From Ruminococcus sp. UBA3665 (GTDB lineage: Bacteria; Bacillota; Clostridia; Oscillospirales; Ruminococcaceae), in assembly GCA_002373165.1 (NCBI GenBank), contig DFJS01000067.1, positions 17,856 to 81,855 on the forward strand: a stretch of DNA of 64,000 nt, given 5' to 3'. The notes beneath the pieces were generated by a model. The model saw only the letters and a list, made by a program, of their open reading frames with translations, was not told where the DNA came from and searched no databases. Below are positions 57,521-64,000 of this stretch, in pieces. Position numbers and translations under genes: made by a program. The stretch's first letter is position 1. Every line of letters starts with the position of its first letter.

Positions 57521-58883
57521 AATTCCTGATTCTCTGGAAAATTTATTTGATACCCAGCCTTTCCGGATTGTTTTTTCGATTTTATGTGCGGTTTTAATCT
57601 GGTTTGCCGTCTCGGTTACGGCATATAAAACAACCCATGTAACGTTTTATAATATTCCTCTTTCAGTTGAACTGACCGGAACTCTTGCCGATGCCAATGG
57701 ATTAAGTGCAGTTTCCTGCGATGTGGAAAAAGTAACAGTTCAGCTGGAGGGCAACCGGTCACAGATTGGCCGGTTGACTCCGGAAGATCTGACGGCTTAT
57801 CTACAGCCCGGCAGTATCACCGCAGCAGGAGAATTCAATCTTGAAATTGCTGTCCGGTCAGATACGGATATTTCATTCACTGCCGCGAGCATTATTCCGT
57901 CTCATGCCACCGTCAAACTGGACAAGATCGAAACAAGAAGCTTTGATGTCACGGCCAGCTTTCCCTATATTCACGTGACAGAAGGTCATGCCCTGGATGA
58001 GAATGATATTGTCTGTGAACCTTCTGTAGTAGAAGTCACAGGGCCGTCTGCACAGCTGGACGAAATCGACAGGGTAGAAGTCTACAGCGATAAAAACGTC
58101 GCAATTGACAGCCTGTATACTCTTTATGCAAGCGATCTGAAATTTTATACAGAAGAAGGCGCACTCATGAACGCCGATAATCTGGAAACACCCGGCACAG
58201 ATTTTCAGATTACTATTTCTGTACTGACCCAGAAAGAACTGGAACTGACGTATGATATCCGGAATACATTCAGCGGCTTTGATCTGAACTGGCTCCGGAG
58301 CCGTCTGCATCTGTCTCAGGATTCTATTACGCTGGCCTCCAAAACCAACACAGTCTTTGCCGACCGCGACAGTTATAATATCGGTTTTGTGACACTGGAT
58401 TCTATTACAATGAATTTTTCGGCCGATTTTGATTTTGATTTCAAAGAAGAATTTATCAATCAAAGCGGTTTCCAGCAGGTAACGCTGTCGCTGGATAACG
58501 AAGGCCTCGCGACACGGGAAATCTGGGTTACGAAAGATAATATTTTTATCATCAATGCCCCGAAAGATTACGACTGCCGGGTAACTACGCTCCAGATGCC
58601 TATTACAGTCATCGGCGATGAAGAGGAGCTGGAAAATCTGAGTGTTCAGGATATTATTGTCACAGTAGACCTGATGAATTATAATGTTCAGCAGGGGACA
58701 ACGGGCAGTTCAGATGCAGCAATTTCCTTTACCAGCAAAGACAGCAGCAGTCTTGTCAGACTATGGGCGGCCGGCAATTACAGAGTTGTCATGGAATTTG
58801 AAAAAATGCAGACGGAAACTGTTTCAGAAACAAATTCCTATTATTTCAGCCCGGAAACAGATCCCGATGAAACAGATGACTGA
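57492..58883 (+). CDS. cdaR: CdaA regulator CdaR (YbbR-domain protein)
   Basis: The product (463 aa) has one N-terminal helix (VFSILCAVLIWFAVSVTAY) and then three or four YbbR repeats on the outside, e.g. DENDIVCEPSVVEVTGPSAQLDEID. It binds and regulates CdaA. ATGs at 57483 and 57492 are possible; the GAAAGG spacing favours 57492. The usual third gene, glmM, does not follow; a bidirectional terminator ends the unit instead. Confidence 0.9.
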   Translation: MKQKINKIHEIPDSLENLFDTQPFRIVFSILCAVLIWFAVSVTAYKTTHVTFYNIPLSVELTGTLADANGLSAVSCDVEKVTVQLEGNRSQIGRLTPEDLTAYLQPGSITAAGEFNLEIAVRSDTDISFTAASIIPSHATVKLDKIETRSFDVTASFPYIHVTEGHALDENDIVCEPSVVEVTGPSAQLDEIDRVEVYSDKNVAIDSLYTLYASDLKFYTEEGALMNADNLETPGTDFQITISVLTQKELELTYDIRNTFSGFDLNWLRSRLHLSQDSITLASKTNTVFADRDSYNIGFVTLDSITMNFSADFDFDFKEEFINQSGFQQVTLSLDNEGLATREIWVTKDNIFIINAPKDYDCRVTTLQMPITVIGDEEELENLSVQDIIVTVDLMNYNVQQGTTGSSDAAISFTSKDSSSLVRLWAAGNYRVVMEFEKMQTETVSETNSYYFSPETDPDETDD

Positions 58884-58898
58884 TATTTCATGATAAAA

Positions 58899-58930
58899 AA
58901 ATCCCCCTTTTATGACAAAAAGGGGGATTT
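58899..58930. terminator. Bidirectional terminator after cdaR
   Basis: AAATCCCCCTTTT / AAAAAGGGGGATTT around a short loop, shared with the converging acidic-protein gene. Confidence 0.88.
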
Positions 58931-58959
58931 ATTTCAGCCGGCAGGCATTATGGATTTTT

Positions 58960-59313
58960 TTAAAAGGGAGCTTCTTCTTCCAGAGCATCCGCTGCTTTTT
59001 CCGGCTTTTCCGTGATATCTTCCGAGAATTTTTCAGCCGCAGCAGAGAGTGTATCCTTCACTTCTTCGGCGACTTCCTTAGCAGTCTCGGCAGTTTCTTC
59101 CAGAGTATCCTCTTCTGTTTTTTCAGAAACTTCCTCGTCTTCCTCGTCGATATTGCAGTTATAGATATCATTCATAAAATCGTCGTCATCAAATTCAGAA
59201 CTGTCAAAATGCTGTTTATTTTTCAGGCGGCTTTTCTGGAGTACCAGAACGACAGCGGCAGCAGTTGCAACGGCGGTAGCAATAATGATTGCAATAATTT
59301 TCCAGTTTTTCAT
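58960..59313 (-). CDS. Membrane-anchored acidic protein, 117 aa
   Basis: One N-terminal helix (NWKIIAIIIATAVATAAAVVLVL) is followed by a highly acidic, Glu/Asp/Thr/Ala-rich tail with heptad-like repeats. The start ATG 59313 has AGAGGATAATT upstream. Topology predicts a cytoplasmic or extracytoplasmic tail with no enzymatic motif. Reminiscent of YtxH-type proteins, but I would not assign a function. Confidence 0.6.
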   Translation of the reverse strand: MKNWKIIAIIIATAVATAAAVVLVLQKSRLKNKQHFDSSEFDDDDFMNDIYNCNIDEEDEEVSEKTEEDTLEETAETAKEVAEEVKDTLSAAAEKFSEDITEKPEKAADALEEEAPF

Positions 59314-59453
59314 AAGAATTATCCTCTTTTCTCCGCAGGAAAAAATAATTTCACATACAGAACTGCTGCGGACAGTTCTTTTTTGTTTACAGGAATTATT
59401 ATACCACATCTTTTTGAAAATTTCAATAGTTTTTCTATTTTTTCAGAAAATTT

Positions 59454-60176
59454 TCACATATTTTTAGTCAGATACATCAAAATAGAGATAGCGGCAGTAG
59501 GAGCAGTTTCACAGCGGAGAATTCTGTTTCCCAGCCACACACGGTACAAACCCAGAGAAACAGCCTGTCCGGCCTCCTGTTCGGAGAAGCCGCCTTCACT
59601 GCCAATCAGCAGGCCGATATTTGTTTGCCCGGCAAACGGAATTTCTTCAAAGCGAATGCCGCCCTGTTCTTCATAAAGCATAATGCTGATATCCTGTTTT
59701 TGCATAGAGGCCAGAGCTTCACCCCACGAATGCAGTGCACTGACCTGAGGAATCATTCCCCGGCCGGACTGTTTGGCAGCGGCGGCGGCGATTTTCTGGA
59801 GTCTTTGTCTGCGTTTTTCAAATTCTTTTTTATCGGGTCTGGCGATACAACGCGAGGTCAGAACCGGAACGATTTCTGCCGCGCCCAGTTCGGTAGCTTT
59901 CTGGATAATTTCGGCAAGCTTATCCTGTTTCGGCACTGCCTGATACAGAGTCAGGCGGATATCAGGTTCTGCGGCGCAGGGATGAATTTCAACAGGATGC
60001 AGAAAGACTTCTGATTCTGTAATTCTGATAATCTGGCATTGATAATCCACGCCGCAGGAGCAGACAGTCAGCATTTCGCCGGGGCGCATCCGGAGAGAAC
60101 GGCCGATATGGCGTGCATCTTCTCCTGTGATGATAATTTGATTTTCATCGGCATGTTCTGTAAAAAATCTAGGCAT
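59454..60176 (-). CDS. rsmE: 16S rRNA (uracil1498-N3)-methyltransferase
   Basis: The product (240 aa) is a SPOUT-knot methyltransferase: MPRFFTEHADENQIIITGEDARHIGRSLRM at the start, KQDKLAEIIQKATELGAAEIVP near 83, and the knot LIGSEGGFSEQEAGQA near 190 followed by LGNRILRCETAPTAAI. SD GGAGGTG supports ATG 60176; the frame continuing to 60224 overlaps the upstream lipoprotein gene. Confidence 0.93.
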   Translation of the reverse strand: MPRFFTEHADENQIIITGEDARHIGRSLRMRPGEMLTVCSCGVDYQCQIIRITESEVFLHPVEIHPCAAEPDIRLTLYQAVPKQDKLAEIIQKATELGAAEIVPVLTSRCIARPDKKEFEKRRQRLQKIAAAAAKQSGRGMIPQVSALHSWGEALASMQKQDISIMLYEEQGGIRFEEIPFAGQTNIGLLIGSEGGFSEQEAGQAVSLGLYRVWLGNRILRCETAPTAAISILMYLTKNM

Positions 60177-60195
60177 AGCAAAGCACCTCCCTGTG

Positions 60196-60795
60196 TTACA
60201 TACAGCAATAATACTGGTCGTCAATCTGGAAGAGATACAGGTATTGATTTTCCGTATAGCCGTTGCCTTCGCCGTTATTATACGAGAATTCCCATTCCAG
60301 CGTCAGCGCACAGGCATTTTGAATTTTATCGGAAAATTTTCCGTCCTGCGAAATACCGTCCAGCAGTTTCAGCATACCCTGAAGGCCGCCGCTGCTTCTG
60401 TCCAGAGAAATTTCATTCACAAGAACCATATCGAATTTGAAATCATCAGCAAGCTGACCTGTCAGGCCTTCATGCAGAGCGTTGACCAGTTCTTCGATAT
60501 TCTGATAATCATAGACTTCCTGAATCTGATATTCTGTATACAGCGGCAATGCCGCAGAGGCATACAAAGCAGGGTCATTATTCTGGATTGCGGCGATATA
60601 ATTTGCGGCCGCGCTGATCTGTTCTTCTGTCAGGAAGCGTCTGTCCCAGGTGATTGGCACAGCATAGCTGTTTTTATCAGATTTCATAGTTGCGCCATAG
60701 GGGAGTTCTTCTTCTGTATAATTCATTTTTTGTTTTTGAGTTGCACAGCCTGTCAGCAGCAGGCAGGCGAGCAGCAAACAAATTAATTTTTTCAT
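60196..60795 (-). CDS. Secreted lipoprotein, 199 aa, unknown function
   Basis: Lipobox LLLTGC (Cys17). The rest is a mixed alpha/beta domain with Tyr-rich strands (YTENQYLYLFQIDDQYYCC at the C-terminus), a pattern seen in small Firmicute lipoproteins of unknown role. It precedes rsmE on the same strand and begins just past the sigE terminator. Confidence 0.7.
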   Translation of the reverse strand: MKKLICLLLACLLLTGCATQKQKMNYTEEELPYGATMKSDKNSYAVPITWDRRFLTEEQISAAANYIAAIQNNDPALYASAALPLYTEYQIQEVYDYQNIEELVNALHEGLTGQLADDFKFDMVLVNEISLDRSSGGLQGMLKLLDGISQDGKFSDKIQNACALTLEWEFSYNNGEGNGYTENQYLYLFQIDDQYYCCM

Positions 60796-60816
60796 AATGC
60801 TAAAAATCTCCTGATA

Positions 60817-60847
60817 AAAATCAGCAGGGCAGACCCCTGCTGATTCT
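60817..60847 (-). terminator. Terminator of spoIIGA-sigE
   Basis: AATCAGCAGGG / CCCTGCTGATT, 11-bp stem with a 5-nt loop, followed on the minus strand by TTTTTATC. Confidence 0.85.
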
Positions 60848-60901
60848 ATTTTAATCTATTCAGAAGATTTTGTCAAGTCCTGTTTTAGTCATGCGCAGGA
60901 A

Positions 60902-61603
60902 TTACAGCTGTCCTTCGAGCACAACCCGCAGTTTCTTGATAATTTTCTTTTCCAGTCTTGAAATATAAGATTGTGAAATGCCGATAATTTCGGCGACTTC
61001 TTTCTGAGTGCATTCACGTTTTCCGTTCAGGCCGAAGCGCAGTTCCATAATTTCCTTTTCTCTTGGCGGAAGCGAATCCACAGCCTGATGCAGCATATCC
61101 CGTTCGGCCTCCCATTCGATGCCGCGGCTGACGATGTCATCATCTGTCCCCAGTACGTCAGATAATAATAATTCATTGCCGTCCCAGTCAGTATTCAGCG
61201 GTTCGTCGATAGAAATTTCTCCTTTGTACTGCACAGCTTTCCGCAGGAACATGAGAATTTCATTTTCAATGCATCGGGAAGCATACGTAGCAAGTTTGAT
61301 ATTTTTATCTGTCTGGAACGTACCAACGGCTTTCATCAGGCCGATTGTGCCGATAGAAATCAGATCTTCCAGGCAAACGCCGGAACTTTCAAATTTTTTT
61401 GCGATATATACAACTAATCTCAGATTATGGACAATCAATGTTTCTCTTGCATGGGGGTCGCCGGCAGCAAGCTTGGCGAATACAGCAATTTCCTCTTCGC
61501 GGGACAGCGGCGGCGGAAGCGTATCTGCACTGCTGATATAATCTACCGTACAGCCGAATAACAGATTTTTCAGAAATACGCGGATTCTGTCCAGAATCTT
61601 CAT
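60902..61603 (-). CDS. sigE: RNA polymerase sporulation sigma factor SigE (pro-form)
   Basis: The product (233 aa) is the early mother-cell sigma factor. A ~25-residue N-terminal prosequence (MKILDRIRVFLKNLLFG...) precedes LPPPLSREEE and is removed by SpoIIGA. Region 2 (NLRLVVYIAKKFESSGVCLEDLISIGTIGLMKAV) and region 4 (LPPREKEIMELRFGLNG; QKEVAEIIGISQSYISRLEKK) are complete. It lies 12 bp after spoIIGA. In Bacillus and most clostridia sigG follows on the same strand; here it does not. Confidence 0.94.
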   Translation of the reverse strand: MKILDRIRVFLKNLLFGCTVDYISSADTLPPPLSREEEIAVFAKLAAGDPHARETLIVHNLRLVVYIAKKFESSGVCLEDLISIGTIGLMKAVGTFQTDKNIKLATYASRCIENEILMFLRKAVQYKGEISIDEPLNTDWDGNELLLSDVLGTDDDIVSRGIEWEAERDMLHQAVDSLPPREKEIMELRFGLNGKRECTQKEVAEIIGISQSYISRLEKKIIKKLRVVLEGQL

Positions 61604-61615
61604 GACAACTCCTCC

Positions 61616-62401
61616 TTAAAATCGCATCAGTTTCGGATTGAAAATTGCTTTTCCGTTTTCCTGTGTTCCGATGCCGATCAGGGCATCTACTGCTTTTGCA
61701 GTTCCGTGTTCCGGCAGGATACAGACCTCATCCGGCTGAAACACTTCCAGTATACCGCTTCCGGCGACTGTCAGATAAGGAATCATATGACTGTGTTCGG
61801 GTCTGGCCATATCGCCCAGCAGGATTTTATCACAGATGATAACTGGTTTTCCTGTATAAAAATCCGTCAGGGAATTGCCTGTATCGGCAAGTCCTTCCAG
61901 ACTGGCCGTCTGCTGACGGTAGCGCACAGAAATCTGATATGCCTGATCAGAAAATTTATTTTTATCATAGAAAAATTGGATGACAGATAATATAAAATAT
62001 GTTATAATAGTAAAGGCGGCCAGCTGCGGCAGAGAAATATCAAAATAATAGCACCCGTTCTGATGCATACCGGCAATTTCACTGCAAGCCGAAAGCGCGA
62101 ACAATCCCCCGGCGGTCAGAAAACTTACCCCGAAAAAACACAGGCTGTTCCGCAGCAGTCTGTTTCTGCCGAAAGCCGCCAGACAGATCAGCAAAGCCGT
62201 CAGCAGACGGCAGCCTGTCAGAAACAGCATGGGCAGCTGCGGCAGAAACAGCAGCAAAGAACTCAGACTGCCTGCCCCTGCTCCCAGCAATCCCCGCCAG
62301 AATACAAGCCTGGTATGTGTCATTCTTGCTGTCATAGATAATAGAAGATAATTCATGTATAAATTAAAAATCAGTAAGATATCCAGATAAATCACTTGCA
62401 T
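61616..62401 (-). CDS. spoIIGA: Sigma-E processing peptidase SpoIIGA
   Basis: The product (261 aa) has five N-terminal membrane helices (DILLIFNLYMNYLLLSMTARMT onward) and a cytoplasmic aspartic-protease-like domain with the catalytic LADTGNSLTDFYTGKPV near residue 170. Residues IGTQENGKAIFNP near the end are also conserved. It cleaves pro-SigE in the mother cell after septation. First gene of the spoIIG operon. Confidence 0.94.
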   Translation of the reverse strand: MQVIYLDILLIFNLYMNYLLLSMTARMTHTRLVFWRGLLGAGAGSLSSLLLFLPQLPMLFLTGCRLLTALLICLAAFGRNRLLRNSLCFFGVSFLTAGGLFALSACSEIAGMHQNGCYYFDISLPQLAAFTIITYFILSVIQFFYDKNKFSDQAYQISVRYRQQTASLEGLADTGNSLTDFYTGKPVIICDKILLGDMARPEHSHMIPYLTVAGSGILEVFQPDEVCILPEHGTAKAVDALIGIGTQENGKAIFNPKLMRF

Positions 62402-62427
62402 AGGCAGTCCCGTCCTTTGCTGATTTT

Positions 62428-62475
62428 ATTATAGCATACCTGTCCTGCGGATTTTGTCGTTTTCTGACAGACGAA
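62428..62475 (-). promoter_or_regulatory. spoIIG promoter with two 0A-box-like sites
   Basis: Minus-strand TATAAT (62428-62433) lacks a good -35. In place of it, 21 nt upstream, is TGTCGTT (62455-62461), and further on AGACGAA (62469-62475); each matches five of seven positions of the Spo0A box TGTCGAA. A sigma-A promoter needing Spo0A is the known pattern for spoIIG. The boxes are imperfect. Confidence 0.45.
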
Positions 62476-62487
62476 AAAATTTTTTTC

Positions 62488-62517
62488 TGCATAAGCCGGA
62501 ACACGCCGGCGCATAAT
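62488..62517 (+). promoter_or_regulatory. sigG promoter, sigma-F/sigma-G type
   Basis: TGCATA (62488-62493), 18 nt, CATAAT (62512-62517), about 38 nt before the ATG. This fits the forespore consensus (GHATR...CATWMTA) and not sigma-A, consistent with SigF start-up and SigG autoactivation. Confidence 0.6.
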
Positions 62518-62555
62518 CCATGTGAAACAAAAAAACAAGAAAGGATGTCATCCCT

Positions 62556-63329
62556 ATGGCCTATCATAAAGTAGTAATTTCAGGCATCAATACTTCTGAA
62601 CTCAAAGTCATGAACGAAGAAGAAAAAATGCAGCTTCTGAAAGAATTTAAAGAGACTGGAGACAAAAAAATCCGCGATAAACTGATTAAAGGCAATCTGC
62701 GGCTTGTCCTGAGTGTCATTCAGCGGTTTGCCGGCCGCGGCGAAGATGTGGACGATCTGTTCCAGATCGGTGTAGTGGGACTGATCAAAGCAATTAATAA
62801 TTTCGATTTATCCAAAGAAGTACGGTTTTCAACCTACTGTGTGCCGATGATTTCCGGCGAGTTAAGACGCTATCTGCGTGACTATAATCAGATTAAAGTC
62901 AGCCGTTCCCTGCGTGATCTGGCCTATAAAGCAATTCAGGCAAGAGAAAAGCTCACCAGTCAGCTGATGCGCGAACCTTCTGTAGAAGAAATTGCAGAAG
63001 AAATTCACGAAAAACGCGCTGATATTGTCATTGCGCTGGAAAGCATCAGCGATCCGATTTCGATTTATGAACCTGTTTATTCCGATTCCGGCGACACACT
63101 TTATGTTGCCGATCAGCTTAGCGACCAGTCCAGTGCCGAAAGCTGGATTGCACAGTTTTCCATGCGGGATGCGATGCATAATCTGGAAGACAGAGAAAAA
63201 AATATTCTGTATCTTCGTTTTCTGTGCGGCAAAACACAGGTAGAAGTCGCAAAAGAAATTGGAATTTCTCAGGCGCAGGTTTCCCGGCTTGAAAAAAATG
63301 CGATTTCCAAAATCAAAGATGCTATCTGA
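62556..63329 (+). CDS. sigG: RNA polymerase sporulation sigma factor SigG
   Basis: The product (257 aa) is the late forespore sigma factor. KVVISGINTSELKVMN at the start is the SigG-specific N-terminus, where SpoIIAB-type anti-sigma contacts occur. Regions 2 (GNLRLVLSVIQRFAGRGEDVDDLFQIGVVGLIKAINNF), 3 (RRYLRDYNQIKVSRSLRDLAYKAI) and 4 (QVEVAKEIGISQAQVSRLEKNAI) are complete. It is transcribed divergently from spoIIGA-sigE across 154 bp, unlike the standard collinear order. Confidence 0.93.
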   Translation: MAYHKVVISGINTSELKVMNEEEKMQLLKEFKETGDKKIRDKLIKGNLRLVLSVIQRFAGRGEDVDDLFQIGVVGLIKAINNFDLSKEVRFSTYCVPMISGELRRYLRDYNQIKVSRSLRDLAYKAIQAREKLTSQLMREPSVEEIAEEIHEKRADIVIALESISDPISIYEPVYSDSGDTLYVADQLSDQSSAESWIAQFSMRDAMHNLEDREKNILYLRFLCGKTQVEVAKEIGISQAQVSRLEKNAISKIKDAI

Positions 63330-63361
63330 AAAATATATTTCTAAATGCTGTTCTGTCTGAT

Positions 63362-63409
63362 AAAAACCCCTTCTGCCGGCGATAAAATACGGAAGAAGGG
63401 GTTTTTTTA
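63362..63409 (+). terminator. Terminator after sigG
   Basis: AAAAACCCCTTCT / AGAAGGGGTTTTT with a 19-nt loop, followed by TTT. Confidence 0.85.
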
Positions 63410-63501
63410 TTTTTCTGAATTTTTTTGTAAGATTTTTTCGTATGCAGGTACTAATATACAAAAAGAAATTTCTTTTAAGCTTTTAAGAGAGGGGTGATGT
63501 C

Positions 63502-63775
63502 ATGCAGGAATTTGAAAAAATCTATCAGGAATACTATGCAGATATCTGGCATTTTCTGCTTTGTTTGACAGGATATGATACTCTGACGGCAGAAGAATTA
63601 ACACAGGAAACATTTTATCAGGCATTTCTGTATTTTGAAAGATTCCGCGGAGAATGTCAGCTTCGTACATGGTTATTTCAGGTAGCAAAAAATGTTTATA
63701 GAAAATATATCCGTAAAGAAAGCAGACAGCGGCAGATCATTGCCCGGCAGACCGACAGTTCTCCGCCCGTCAGTC
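63502..63775 (+). pseudogene. ECF sigma factor, 5' part, cut by an IS66-family element
   Basis: The N-terminal ~90 residues are sigma-70 region 2: QEFEKIYQEYYADIWHFLLCLTGYDTLTAEELTQETFYQAFLYFERFRGECQLRTWLFQVAKNVYRKYI. After IIARQTDSSPPVS the frame passes into element DNA at 63776 and reads unrelated basic sequence to a stop at 63867; region 4 is missing. AGAGGGGTGATG SD precedes the start. The other half, and any anti-sigma gene, should lie beyond the element outside this window. Confidence 0.85.
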
Positions 63776-64000
63776 GTAAGCGTAAAATAAAATGCGTCCC
63801 AGATAGCAAAAAATCTCGCCGAATCATACGGCGAGAGATTAGGATTCATTCCAGGGCAGAAGAATAGTTCCGGCAGGATGGGAAAACAAATCAGTCAGAT
63901 ATTTTTCTGCATCCAGTCCGTTTGCCTGAGCAGTTGAAAGAATAGAATACCATATGGCACTGGATTTTGCTCCGTTGGCAGTATTGCTGAACAGCCAGTT
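63776..64000 (-). mobile_element. End of an IS66-family insertion element
   Basis: The terminal sequence begins GTAAGCGTAAAATAAAATGC at 63776; a GTAA tip is typical of IS66-family inverted repeats. A transposase gene reads inward from 63839 and is terminated by a TCTCGCCG / CGGCGAGA hairpin with T-run (63807-63836). CGTCAGTC (63768-63775) is the predicted left copy of the 8-bp target duplication. The rest of the element is outside the window. Confidence 0.85.
63839..64000 (-). CDS. IS66 family transposase, C-terminal 53 residues
   Basis: Read from the window edge on the minus strand, the frame gives NWLFSNTANGAKSSAIWYSI, then LSTAQANGLDAEKYLTDLFS, and ends at TAA (63839-63841). NWLFSNTxxGAxxSAxxYSxxxTAxxNGL is the highly conserved C-terminal block of IS66 TnpC. 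The catalytic DDE part lies beyond the window. Confidence 0.93.
   Translation of the reverse strand, partial: NWLFSNTANGAKSSAIWYSILSTAQANGLDAEKYLTDLFSHPAGTILLPWNES

Overview
The window looks like chromosome of an anaerobic, spore-forming Firmicute of the Ruminococcus group (Oscillospiraceae). The evidence is sporulation genes (spoIIGA, sigE, sigG, a spoVB-like flippase), ferredoxin-dependent 2-oxoacid oxidoreductases, strong SD sequences, abundant TTGACA-N17-TATAAT promoters, and secreted proteins with dockerin, cohesin-like and BspA-type leucine-rich repeats. The species is inferred from this content; no 16S gene is present. One tRNA gene (Gln, UUG) was found; no CRISPR array, rRNA or prophage.

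Layout. 1-3190: three envelope glycosylation genes (the end of a polytopic membrane protein, a GT2 transferase, a flippase-like protein). 3190-8560 (minus): porCDAB, followed by an aminotransferase and an amidohydrolase. 8660-11460: an Rrf2 regulator, aspartate kinase, and an XRE regulator facing a small ORF across three operator-like sites. 11540-14690: an ssuACB-type ABC transporter with a cysteine-pair-rich lipoprotein. 14710-16940: darA-holB-ricT. 17000-19660: a promoter-terminator unit that may make a ~60-nt RNA, two lipoproteins and a wall-anchored protein. 19730-24160: an Orn/Lys/Arg decarboxylase, a sigma-region-4 protein, tRNA-Gln, a solitary MazF, and a scaffoldin-like gene cut by an in-frame TAG. 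24300-31290: spoVB, an aminotransferase, trpS, mazG, hup, a lipoprotein and rqcP. 31490-36920 (minus): an orphan sugar-binding protein, two lipoproteins (one with a metallo-beta-lactamase fold) and a Na/Pi cotransporter. 37120-42380: a paaK-iorA-iorB-ACT operon. 42490-45980: ppk and an AI-2E family exporter. 46050-49400: sulfur amino acid genes (cysK, then mccB-mccA behind a cysteine leader-peptide attenuator). 49450-50950: a second PaaK. 50950-53440: two tandem LRR-dockerin genes, the first frameshifted. 53470-56580: ispD, ispF, a DUF3343-like protein and a cysteine desulfurase. 56610-58930: cdaA-cdaR. 58960-60850: a membrane-anchored acidic protein, rsmE and a lipoprotein. 60900-63410: spoIIGA-sigE with sigG divergent. 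63500-64000: an ECF sigma gene broken by the end of an IS66-family element.

Themes. Cysteine and sulfur genes recur: the ssu-like transporter, two cysK-family genes, mccB, a cysteine desulfurase, and an Rrf2 regulator with a likely Fe-S cysteine triad. The strongest regulatory find is the leader ORF at 47128-47226 with five consecutive Cys codons followed by a terminator hairpin, upstream of mccB-mccA; this is the expected architecture of cysteine-controlled transcription attenuation. c-di-AMP synthesis (cdaA/cdaR) and a receptor (darA) are both present. Three surface-protein or sigma genes show fresh inactivation (nonsense, 19-bp deletion, IS insertion), suggesting ongoing decay or population-level variation.
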